This document shows, piece after piece, positions 52,771 to 61,400 of a DNA stretch of 64,000 nt. The stretch spans positions 51,163 to 115,162 of the forward strand of contig WSNO01000005.1 in NCBI GenBank assembly GCA_009773415.1, written 5' to 3'. The translations under genes were made by a program, and so were the position numbers. How positions within the stretch are numbered: position 1 is the first letter of the stretch; each line of letters starts with the position of its first letter. The notes below the pieces were generated by a model. It searched no databases. It worked only from the letters and a program-made list of their open reading frames with translations, and had not been told where the DNA came from. The stretch is from Nitrospirota bacterium. GTDB lineage: Bacteria; Nitrospirota; Thermodesulfovibrionia; Thermodesulfovibrionales; Dissulfurispiraceae.

Positions 52771-53588
52771 TATGGCTCTTCCTTTATTTCGGCAATGAGG
52801 GGCCATGTAATATTATTGTTGTCCAGTGATTTTGGCGTATAGTATCGCTTGAAATCATGAAGAGACCTTGAAGGGATGACAAGGCGATCATGCTGGTCTA
52901 TGCCAAGTTCGTTCATGACCGCTTTTTTCTGATCATCGGTCATTAAGGGGTTGAGTTTGATTGTCAGCTTTATATCCGAATCGAATCCCGTAGCAAGTTT
53001 GAGCGCTCTCGGCTTTTTGCGATCTGGGACTGCTTTTGCGCCAAGAATACGGGCAAACACAAAAGATCGCTCCGGATAGGTTTTTTGTTCAAGGTCATGG
53101 GCTATGAGCCTCCACTGGTTCTTGAAGCGCTCAAAGGCAGTCGGAAGGACGGCGCGCCAACGGGCAGATTCGCCACGCCGTAGCCCTGCATAGAGGATGT
53201 CGAGAGGGTATTCTCCGATCAGGGCACGCATGATCAGTTCAAGCGAATCATTTCCCAATGGCCGGGACGGTGGAAACTTGGCGAATCTCACTTGAAGTTC
53301 ATGTTCATCCAGTCCTGATTCTGAATAACTTCCATGCCCGCTCTCCATAAGCTGAAGCATTCTCTCGGCAGATGCTTCGTAGGGTAACTCTGCATGGCGA
53401 ATATAGCTTACTGCCTTCGGGTCTCTCCGAAGCACTTTCGGATATCTAACCACTGCATCATCCATTGCACTCGTAGCGGTGGTGTTCGAGACGGGGAACG
53501 CACTGAGAATATCAAAGCGTTTGACTTCGCCACGCCAAACAGCTCGCCTAAGAATGAAATTAATTAAATTGTTTTTAGAAATAATCAT
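52770..53588 (-). CDS. CRISPR-linked WYL-domain transcriptional regulator
   Basis: 272 residues. An N-terminal winged-helix-like part (RFDILSAFPVSNTTATSAMDD, about 24-44) precedes a WYL-like domain near 155-200 (FERFKNQWRLIAHDLEQ, with the ligand-contact Trp and surrounding Arg), and a C-terminal extension. WYL proteins often bind nucleic acids or nucleotides and regulate defence genes. Divergent placement from cas8f across 78 bp and one-base coupling to cas2-3 suggest that it controls both operons. No Shine-Dalgarno is visible before its ATG. No cas function is implied by its fold. Confidence 0.8.
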   Translation of the reverse strand: MIISKNNLINFILRRAVWRGEVKRFDILSAFPVSNTTATSAMDDAVVRYPKVLRRDPKAVSYIRHAELPYEASAERMLQLMESGHGSYSESGLDEHELQVRFAKFPPSRPLGNDSLELIMRALIGEYPLDILYAGLRRGESARWRAVLPTAFERFKNQWRLIAHDLEQKTYPERSFVFARILGAKAVPDRKKPRALKLATGFDSDIKLTIKLNPLMTDDQKKAVMNELGIDQHDRLVIPSRSLHDFKRYYTPKSLDNNNITWPLIAEIKEEP

Positions 53589-53619
53589 ATAAATCGTTTT
53601 AATTTTAACATAATATGGA

Positions 53620-53648
53620 TTGATTTGGCAATTGTAAGGTGCTATTCT
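53620..53648 (+). promoter_or_regulatory. Promoter of the cas8f-cas1 operon
   Basis: TTGATT (53620-53625), 17-bp spacer, TATTCT (53643-53648), followed by a near-complete Shine-Dalgarno AAGGAGGTGA (53654-53663) before ATG 53667. The whole divergent region (53589-53666) is very AT-rich and probably holds the leftward promoter and any WYL operator. Confidence 0.65.
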
Positions 53649-53666
53649 TCTTTAAGGAGGTGACAT

Positions 53667-54800
53667 ATGGCTGAAAAAAATGAATCTGCAGACAAAAAGC
53701 AGAGAGGAAGAAAGAAGCGCGAAAGTAGCCTCAAGGTAAAAACTATCCCCGATAGTATTTGCGATGACGGATGGGAGAAGTTCATCAAGGACAAATACTA
53801 CCACTTTTCGTCGAAAGTTACGAATTCAAACGCTGCGCCTGTTGGTGTGAGGATTTCCCGTGAGCAGGCACTCGATTTGCCGTATGTTTCTGCAAGGACA
53901 ATCATGAACAGTGGCATTGGAATTCCGCTTGATTATGTCGTCAATCCTCAGAGCAAGAGACCTGCTTATATTCAATCTGCTGTGCAGTCACGCATTCAGG
54001 ACTCTCAAAATCCGTCACTGAAAGTGGAGCCGGAAGAAGTGTGTGAAAAAATACTGGTCGCCTATGATGCGGTGATTGACAACGTCGGCTTTTTTGGCAC
54101 TGACATTGTTCCACCGGAGATTCGACAGATTCTGCTTCCGGCATCAGAGAAAGAGTATCGATGCGTGAGTCCTCTCGGCTCAGCGGGACTGGCAGGACTG
54201 GTTCGCGATGCGGCACAGGCGGAGGGCGGTGCGCGCATATCTATTATCAATAATGATTCTTACAAAATCGGTGGAGCCAATTCGGTAAACGTTGGTCTGC
54301 TGGTCGGCAGGGTAAAGCCGCTAATGTTCCATCCTCCTCAAAAAGACCTTGAGATTAAAAAAGTGCTGGCTTGGTATTACAAAGGCTATCTCCCAGCTCT
54401 TCGGAGTTCCGCCGTCATAAAGTACAGTGCATGGCTGGACAGTGTGAAGGGCAAAGAATGGTCGCTGGCGGTGAAAAAGCGGGAGCGGCAATTTATTGAA
54501 GGCATTGTGTCAGGTCTGAATAAGCAAGCCGATTCTGCAAAGACCCTGCTGCTGACGCGAAAAGAAGAGCTTCCAGTGAGTTCTGATGCTGCGGATGAAG
54601 AATTAATGTCGCCAACGGTTCCTAATCGGGACTTGAGTATGGGCTGGTTGCTCAGAGACGGGCGGTCGCATGAGTGGAAAGAATTGGCGTCCGAATGGCT
54701 GTTTCATCGCTTTCAGAACTATTCATTTAACGGCAGAAAGCTGGGCATCGGCGCAGATGATCGCAGGCGGTTGATAAGCGCGATAACGGAGGTGCTATGA
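53667..54800 (+). CDS. cas8f: Type I-F large subunit Cas8f (Csy1)
   Basis: 377 residues, shorter than the roughly 430 of well-studied Csy1. KIGGANSVNVGLLVGRVKPL near 200-219 corresponds to the GGxxPQNVxxL signature of Csy1. The N-terminus starts with a Lys/Arg-rich segment. Cas8f recognises the PAM and the crRNA 5' handle together with Cas5f. It overlaps cas5f by four bases. Sequence similarity to model proteins is low, so the identity rests on this motif, gene order and operon partners. Confidence 0.85.
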   Translation: MAEKNESADKKQRGRKKRESSLKVKTIPDSICDDGWEKFIKDKYYHFSSKVTNSNAAPVGVRISREQALDLPYVSARTIMNSGIGIPLDYVVNPQSKRPAYIQSAVQSRIQDSQNPSLKVEPEEVCEKILVAYDAVIDNVGFFGTDIVPPEIRQILLPASEKEYRCVSPLGSAGLAGLVRDAAQAEGGARISIINNDSYKIGGANSVNVGLLVGRVKPLMFHPPQKDLEIKKVLAWYYKGYLPALRSSAVIKYSAWLDSVKGKEWSLAVKKRERQFIEGIVSGLNKQADSAKTLLLTRKEELPVSSDAADEELMSPTVPNRDLSMGWLLRDGRSHEWKELASEWLFHRFQNYSFNGRKLGIGADDRRRLISAITEVL

Positions 54801-55684
54801 CTACAAGCTATCTCGCAATTCCTCATATGCATGTCAAACGGGCAAATGCATTGGCAACGCCGTATCTGGTCAATGCTACCCCTGTTTTTGCTGCTGCCAT
54901 GTTTGCACATGGGCTCTCTGTCAGCGTAACTCCAAGGCTGAAGCATGTTGGCACAGCTTATGTGCATCATGATGCACAAATTCTGATGGATCGTCTCCCG
55001 AATTTTCGTAATAATGGGTATTTTGAAGCGAGCCATTTGAGCCTCATGAAAGGGGCTTGTATGACGACGACCGGTTCTGGAAACAAAGGGGAGTATGACA
55101 GCAAGGCTTTTGCACGCAGACAGCCTGTTATAGCAACACAACCCCATGCGCTTGCTCACCTTGAGATTTCACTGATTGTTGCCTTTGAGGGAACTCGTCC
55201 TCCGGTTAGTGCTGTCGCGGATGAAGTAGCCCGGCGGCGACTTGCCGGGGGGCATATTGTAGATTTCGGCAAAGTTCGCTACTGCAACACTCTGAGCGAA
55301 GCATACTCTGCAATCGACAGTGGGCATATTCTCCTGGACAAAAGCGACCTTCTTGCCGGAAAGCACGACAAAGTGAATTCGCTCATTGAGTCTTGCCGGC
55401 GTGGCTCGACAGAAACATGGTGCATGCCCACTGTTCTTGGGTATGCGACGCTGACTCCTTTCAGTAATCGAAAGGGAGTGAGAAATATTCCCGGAACTGA
55501 TAAAGTGCCGCTTCATGCTTATGCTGAGCCTTTAGTTGCGCCTGTTCAGTTCAGGGCGTTTAGGCGCAGCACAATCAACAGCATCTCTTTGTCAGAAACC
55601 CTTTGGCATTATGCATGGCTCGGGACAGATGTATTTGCAATAACTCAAAGACAAAATAAACAGGAGGCAACAAATGGCAATTAA
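54797..55684 (+). CDS. cas5f: Type I-F Cas5f (Csy2)
   Basis: 295 residues. YLAIPHMHVKRANALATPYLV near the N-terminus (54809-54871) matches the LxIPxLxVxxANAxSSPxTxG pattern of Csy2, and FEGTRPP lies in the middle. With Cas8f it caps the 5' handle of the crRNA. It overlaps its neighbours at both ends (four bases with cas8f, eleven with cas7f), so translation is coupled. Confidence 0.87.
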   Translation: MTTSYLAIPHMHVKRANALATPYLVNATPVFAAAMFAHGLSVSVTPRLKHVGTAYVHHDAQILMDRLPNFRNNGYFEASHLSLMKGACMTTTGSGNKGEYDSKAFARRQPVIATQPHALAHLEISLIVAFEGTRPPVSAVADEVARRRLAGGHIVDFGKVRYCNTLSEAYSAIDSGHILLDKSDLLAGKHDKVNSLIESCRRGSTETWCMPTVLGYATLTPFSNRKGVRNIPGTDKVPLHAYAEPLVAPVQFRAFRRSTINSISLSETLWHYAWLGTDVFAITQRQNKQEATNGN

Positions 55685-56765
55685 GAAACTCCCCGGTGTT
55701 TTGAGCTTTCAGCGCGGAATGATCATCTCTGATGCGCTTATGTATTCACTTGTTGACGGCAGTGTTGCGGAATCAGTTCATGTTATACGACACGGGATCA
55801 GGGGGACGCAAAACCTTAGCGATATGTCGGGAAACGTAAGCAACATCCAGATAACGGAAACCGCCAAAACCGCTGCTGATGCAGATGGCTTTGCAGTGAG
55901 CTATACCCTGCGTCCGATAGATCTCAAATATCTGATTTTTGCCTGTGCAGGTGATTCGGGGCCTGAAATGCGAAGCGGTGTGGAGATGTTCGTCGATAGG
56001 GCAAAAATAAGCGAAGGCTTGCAGGAAGTATGCAGGCGGTATGCCCGTTGCATTCTCAATGGCCGCTGGCTGTGGAGAAACAGGATTCTCGGTCAATCAA
56101 TTAAAGTTACGGTTGTTGCGGACGACGGCAGCAGCAATGATCAGATAAATATTGAGAACGCACTTGCATTGCCATTGAACGAGTTTGGAGACTATCAGGA
56201 GCAAGAAGTAGCTCTCGGCAGGATGCTTGCCGAAGGATTCTGTGGTACCAGAAGCATTGTGTTCAATATTACTGCATTTGTACAGTTTGGCGCTACAGGT
56301 GCTGTAGAGGTTTTCCCGTCACAAAACTATACAAAGGGCAAACCTGATGGTTTTGCACGGCCACTTTACAAGATCGGAAGTCCCGAAAAATTCAAGTCAA
56401 AAGATAACCCTGAGGAGTTCACAGATACTCGTAATATGGGACTCGCGGCTATTCGGGATCAGAAGATCGGCAATGCAATACGCACCATAGACACATGGTA
56501 TGAAAAGTTCCAGAAGGTAGGGCGGCCAATTCCGATAGAGCCGAATGGTGCAAGTTTGGATCTTATGGATTTTTTCCGGCGCGACAAGAAAACCTCTGCC
56601 TTTGCGCTCATGAAGAGCATTGATCAGATTAGCCCGGACTCTGAAGATGGCATGTTTATGATAGCGGTTCTCGTCAGAGGCGGCGTCTTTGGAGAAAGCG
56701 AGAAGGAAAACAAGGGTGACTCCGCCGCCAAACCGGCTTCTGCGGTTTCAGACGATGCGGCGTAA
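55674..56765 (+). CDS. cas7f: Type I-F backbone subunit Cas7f (Csy3)
   Basis: 363 residues. LPGVLSFQRGMIISDALMY at the N-terminus and HGIRGTQNL match Csy3, whose members start LPSVLSFER and contain a SVRGT segment. Six copies normally coat the 32-nt spacer part of the crRNA, matching the 32-nt spacers of the array here. AGGAGG lies upstream of its ATG although it begins inside cas5f. The C-terminal 25 residues are a low-complexity Ala/Lys/Asp tail. Confidence 0.9.
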   Translation: MAIKKLPGVLSFQRGMIISDALMYSLVDGSVAESVHVIRHGIRGTQNLSDMSGNVSNIQITETAKTAADADGFAVSYTLRPIDLKYLIFACAGDSGPEMRSGVEMFVDRAKISEGLQEVCRRYARCILNGRWLWRNRILGQSIKVTVVADDGSSNDQINIENALALPLNEFGDYQEQEVALGRMLAEGFCGTRSIVFNITAFVQFGATGAVEVFPSQNYTKGKPDGFARPLYKIGSPEKFKSKDNPEEFTDTRNMGLAAIRDQKIGNAIRTIDTWYEKFQKVGRPIPIEPNGASLDLMDFFRRDKKTSAFALMKSIDQISPDSEDGMFMIAVLVRGGVFGESEKENKGDSAAKPASAVSDDAA

Positions 56766-56777
56766 CCGGAGGCTGTC

Positions 56778-57371
56778 ATGATGCAACGCTACAGTACGAT
56801 AAAACTTGTCCCCGGAGCAGGACTTTCGCTTCCAGTGGTTGCAAGCGAGGCGGTAAAGGCCCTGCACTTCATATACGCCCAGAAAAAAATCCCGTTTGCA
56901 CTGGCGTTTCCCAGCTATGCTGTCGAATCCGGAAGCGACAGGAAAACATTAGGCGATCAGGTTCAGGTATTCACTGCTGACGAATCGGGACTCAATGTAA
57001 TCCTGGACTCTCTTGAGGTAGATGATCTTTTGAGGTCATTTGTGCATCCTGGGAGGATTCGCAAAGTTCCTGAAAACTGGAGCGGCAGGTGGGCAGCTTA
57101 TGTAAGATTTCGCATTCCCAATAATAACGTGCGCGAAATATTGCCTGAATACTGCAAGAAGGGGCATGCCAAGGTGAGAGAGTTCCGCACAAAGAAAGCT
57201 GAAGTTTTGCCATTTCTGCATTACAGGAGCACAAGCACCGGCCAGAAGTTTGCGATCCATGTTGAAAAAAAGGTTTATGATGAGCCGCTGCAAGCTGCCG
57301 GAAAGCCCGACAGTTTCGGGCTTTCCCGTACTATGAGCATTTGTGCATTACCGCTACTGGAAAGTGCATGA
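56778..57371 (+). CDS. cas6f: Type I-F crRNA endoribonuclease Cas6f (Csy4)
   Basis: 197 residues. His30 (VKALHFIYA) and Ser in STSTGQKF (about 151-157) match the catalytic His29 and Ser148 of Pseudomonas Csy4. FGLSRT near the C-terminus matches its YGLSK segment. It cuts each repeat on the 3' side of the CCGCC/GGCGG hairpin, leaving an 8-nt CTTAGAAG handle. A GGAGG precedes the ATG, and the stop overlaps cas1 as ATGA. Confidence 0.92.
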   Translation: MMQRYSTIKLVPGAGLSLPVVASEAVKALHFIYAQKKIPFALAFPSYAVESGSDRKTLGDQVQVFTADESGLNVILDSLEVDDLLRSFVHPGRIRKVPENWSGRWAAYVRFRIPNNNVREILPEYCKKGHAKVREFRTKKAEVLPFLHYRSTSTGQKFAIHVEKKVYDEPLQAAGKPDSFGLSRTMSICALPLLESA

Positions 57372-58303
57372 AAAGGCATGAACCGAAACTTCTTGCTGTA
57401 TTACTTTCTCAGCGCTCAAATGTGTTTTACCTTGAGCATGTGAGAGTGCTTCAGAAAGATGACAGGGTTGTCTATCTGACTGAAACCGGGCAGAATGTCG
57501 AAAAATTCTTCAATCTGCCCGACAAGAATACCGCGTTTGTTCTGCTGGGCAAGGGAACATCCATTACAGACGCTGCTGTGAGAAAGCTTGCTGAATCCAA
57601 CGTTCTTGTCGGCTTTTGCGGTAGCGGCGGGTCGCCTCTTTTCGGCGCTATGGACATAGTTTTTTTGCCGCCGCAGAATGAATATCGCCCAACCGAGTAT
57701 ATGCAGGCATGGATGCGCATGTGGCTCGACGAAGCCGCAAGGGTAAATATCGCCAAGCATTTCCTGACTACACGCATGGAATGGACGTTCGATTTTTGGG
57801 AAGAAGATGGCTTGCATCTTAGCGATGATCTCTATGCTAAGTTTGACCGTGCAATCCGACAGAGCGATACGACCGGCAAGTTGCTGTCTGCGGAAGCCGC
57901 TTGGGCAAAGGGGCTGTATAAGTCACTGGCGCATCATTACAAACTGGAGGAGTTTGCACGGGAGGAAGGTCTGCGAAAGCAGGATACGATAACCGCCCGC
58001 GTTAACGGTTTTCTGGATCACGGCAACTACATTGCCTATGGCTACGCTGCCGCTGCGTTGCACGGACTCGGCATATCGTTTGCCCTTCCTGTACTGCATG
58101 GAAAGACGAGGCGAGGAGCTTTGGTCTTCGATGTAGCAGACCTTGTCAAGGACTGGCTTGTGATGCCCTTGGCCTTTAAGCATGGGACAAAGAGAGGTGC
58201 TGACAAGGTTTTCCGGGGCGCACTTATTGATAGGGCACAAAAAGAAAGGGTTCTTGATAAGCTAATGACCTTCATGAAAGAAGCTTCGAGAAATAACGTT
58301 TAA
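57368..58303 (+). CDS. cas1: Type I-F Cas1 integrase
   Basis: 311 residues from ATG 57368, which overlaps the cas6f stop. The active-site residues are in LLSAEAAWAKGLYK (Glu), the GISFALPVLHGKTRRGALVFDVADLVKD region (57985-58155; His, then Asp). SRNNV ends the protein 98 bases before the first repeat. It integrates new spacers at the leader end together with the Cas2 part of Cas2-3. In canonical I-F loci cas1 comes first; here it is the last gene of the interference operon. Confidence 0.95.
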   Translation: MKRHEPKLLAVLLSQRSNVFYLEHVRVLQKDDRVVYLTETGQNVEKFFNLPDKNTAFVLLGKGTSITDAAVRKLAESNVLVGFCGSGGSPLFGAMDIVFLPPQNEYRPTEYMQAWMRMWLDEAARVNIAKHFLTTRMEWTFDFWEEDGLHLSDDLYAKFDRAIRQSDTTGKLLSAEAAWAKGLYKSLAHHYKLEEFAREEGLRKQDTITARVNGFLDHGNYIAYGYAAAALHGLGISFALPVLHGKTRRGALVFDVADLVKDWLVMPLAFKHGTKRGADKVFRGALIDRAQKERVLDKLMTFMKEASRNNV

Positions 58304-58401
58304 TAACAATGTGTTAACGATGAGTTTACTTGTTGAAGGTTTTCCTGAAGGTGGTAACGAAACTTTTTGTGATCTTTGATAATTCTGTGCTTTGTCTTGC
58401 A
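58304..58401 (+). promoter_or_regulatory. CRISPR leader
   Basis: 98-bp AT-rich segment between cas1 and the first repeat. It should carry the array promoter and the integration signals. TATCAA on the minus strand near 58371-58380 is half of an IHF-type site, but the TTR half is missing, so no IHF site is claimed. Confidence 0.7.
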
Positions 58402-61400
58402 GTGTTCCGCCGCATAGGCGGCTTAGAAGATCCGGTAGCACCTGTTTCGATAGTTTCAAGTGTGTTCCGCCGCATAGGCGGCTTAGAAGCTGAGGATATT
58501 GCCGAACACATCGAAGCCCTCGTGTTCCGCCGCATAGGCGGCTTAGAAGTGAAACGCTCGGATGCCGCGCAAAGATGCCGAGTGTTCCGCCGCATAGGCG
58601 GCTTAGAAGAACACATGGCGAAGGATCGCGCATAGCTCATGGTGTTCCGCCGCATAGGCGGCTTAGAAGCGCGGGGAAGCTCGCCGAAGGCGCGGAGTCA
58701 AGTGTTCCGCCGCATAGGCGGCTTAGAAGTGTATGTTTGCTGATACCCCCGCAACCGCACTGTGTTCCGCCGCATAGGCGGCTTAGAAGCGCCTGCGCGT
58801 GCTTCGGCGTGGCGCGCATGTGTGTTCCGCCGCATAGGCGGCTTAGAAGCGAACCGGCATAGTACCGAAGGGCTATTTTTCGTGTTCCGCCGCATAGGCG
58901 GCTTAGAAGTGTTTTCGGAACACTGAAAACACATCCTTGACGTGTTCCGCCGCATAGGCGGCTTAGAAGCCAGACGTATGAATTGTCATACCTGCAAAAG
59001 AGTGTTCCGCCGCATAGGCGGCTTAGAAGACAACTAAAACATACTATAAGGAGGGAATCACGTGTTCCGCCGCATAGGCGGCTTAGAAGTACACGAACAG
59101 GGGCAATTTCGAAAAAGCGTCGTGTTCCGCCGCATAGGCGGCTTAGAAGAATGCGGAAAAGCCGAACCTTGCGGACTTCAAGTGTTCCGCCGCATAGGCG
59201 GCTTAGAAGGAGTTTCGGACATGGGAAAGCATAGTCTGCCTGTGTTCCGCCGCATAGGCGGCTTAGAAGCTCTTGGTACCGAGAACGTGCCTTGCCTGCA
59301 CGTGTTCCGCCGCATAGGCGGCTTAGAAGCGACAGGCTCCTGAGTTATGCCCTCTTGGTACGTGTTCCGCCGCATAGGCGGCTTAGAAGATCAGCAGCCG
59401 GAGAGTCGAGCGACTGGAGTTGTGTTCCGCCGCATAGGCGGCTTAGAAGAGGCAGCTTTAGCGGTGCAGGGGATTCTCAGCGTGTTCCGCCGCATAGGCG
59501 GCTTAGAAGTCTGATATGGACGGCGTTCGGAGATGTCAAAAGTGTTCCGCCGCATAGGCGGCTTAGAAGCAGAGGATACGCTGTTTCTGGCGGTCGTCGA
59601 GGTGTTCCGCCGCATAGGCGGCTTAGAAGTGAAGCGTGAGAGGATCAGGAAACGTGAACGAGTGTTCCGCCGCATAGGCGGCTTAGAAGTTCTTGAGAGC
59701 GAGGAAAAGAAGCTCTTCAACGTGTTCCGCCGCATAGGCGGCTTAGAAGGCAATCGTACAGTTCTCCGGTGTACCGCTGATGTGTTCCGCCGCATAGGCG
59801 GCTTAGAAGAGAATAATGAGGTTGTTCATCGAACTCCTTATGTGTTCCGCCGCATAGGCGGCTTAGAAGCGGAGCTTGTATCTGTCAGGGGGTATGTCAG
59901 CGTGTTCCGCCGCATAGGCGGCTTAGAAGATATCTTGCCATTGCCCGTGCCACGATCGCCCGTGTTCCGCCGCATAGGCGGCTTAGAAGAGGCGATGGAG
60001 ACACCGGGGCCGACGAAATCTGTGTTCCGCCGCATAGGCGGCTTAGAAGTGGCGATGCAGGTCAGGGGGTTAACAGAAGGCGTGTTCCGCCGCATAGGCG
60101 GCTTAGAAGTTCTCCGCGCTGATTAAACCCGCGCATGCTGAGTGTTCCGCCGCATAGGCGGCTTAGAAGCTACTGCGTCCATGTCAGAATCGAATGTTAT
60201 TGTGTTCCGCCGCATAGGCGGCTTAGAAGTCAGACACGTTTCAAGAGTTATCGGACAGGACGTGTTCCGCCGCATAGGCGGCTTAGAAGACGCCAGAACG
60301 ATCAGAGAAACAATTGCGGGAGTGTTCCGCCGCATAGGCGGCTTAGAAGCGGAGGAATATGTCGGGCTGATAGTCGGGCTTGTGTTCCGCCGCATAGGCG
60401 GCTTAGAAGACCATCGCATAGTTTCCGCATCTGATGTCGAGGTGTTCCGCCGCATAGGCGGCTTAGAAGATCAAGCACCTTCCCCTCCGGCACGCTTGCA
60501 AGTGTTCCGCCGCATAGGCGGCTTAGAAGGCTCCCAATATTCATCACGCGGACTATCACGCGTGTTCCGCCGCATAGGCGGCTTAGAAGTGCATCGCTTC
60601 TATTTCTATTTCCTGCTCGTAGTGTTCCGCCGCATAGGCGGCTTAGAAGTCTACGTGACCGGCAAATTGTCGGAGCAGGACGTGTTCCGCCGCATAGGCG
60701 GCTTAGAAGTTTTCCTGTTCCAGCCTGCCCTGCCACTCCTTGTGTTCCGCCGCATAGGCGGCTTAGAAGCCCTGCTGATACGTTCAGCGTACTGCTCTGC
60801 GGTGTTCCGCCGCATAGGCGGCTTAGAAGATAATTTTAAACGTATCCACCCGCACAGTGAGGTGTTCCGCCGCATAGGCGGCTTAGAAGTCTGGCTGCCA
60901 CTGCGTCCATACGCTTTCGTGGTGTTCCGCCGCATAGGCGGCTTAGAAGGAAAACCGGAAGCGGTATATCTCCTGATTACTGTGTTCCGCCGCATAGGCG
61001 GCTTAGAAGTCAACGAAAAACAATGAGACAGGCAGCCATAAGTGTTCCGCCGCATAGGCGGCTTAGAAGCAATGCTGTCGATGTTTGGGTTGATCAAGTC
61101 TGTGTTCCGCCGCATAGGCGGCTTAGAAGATACGATGGTGGATGTATCGCGCAGAAAGGCTGTGTTCCGCCGCATAGGCGGCTTAGAAGGGGGACTAACA
61201 AATAAGTATCCCATGACGCGCGTGTTCCGCCGCATAGGCGGCTTAGAAGCGCTGAACGCTGCATTTATGGGGCCACTTGCTGTGTTCCGCCGCATAGGCG
61301 GCTTAGAAGCGGCATTGCGAGCGACTAAGAGGAAATGCCCGGTGTTCCGCCGCATAGGCGGCTTAGAAGATCAAGCACCTTCCCCTCCGGCACGCTTGCA

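Noticed and set aside
49669..58303. Possibility of a transposon-encoded I-F3 or an I-F2 system
   Set aside because: cas1, Cas2-3 and a cas8f are present, and no tniQ, tnsA, tnsB or tnsC gene is seen.
58304..58401. IHF site in the leader
   Set aside because: Only the TATCAA half is present; the second half of the consensus is absent.
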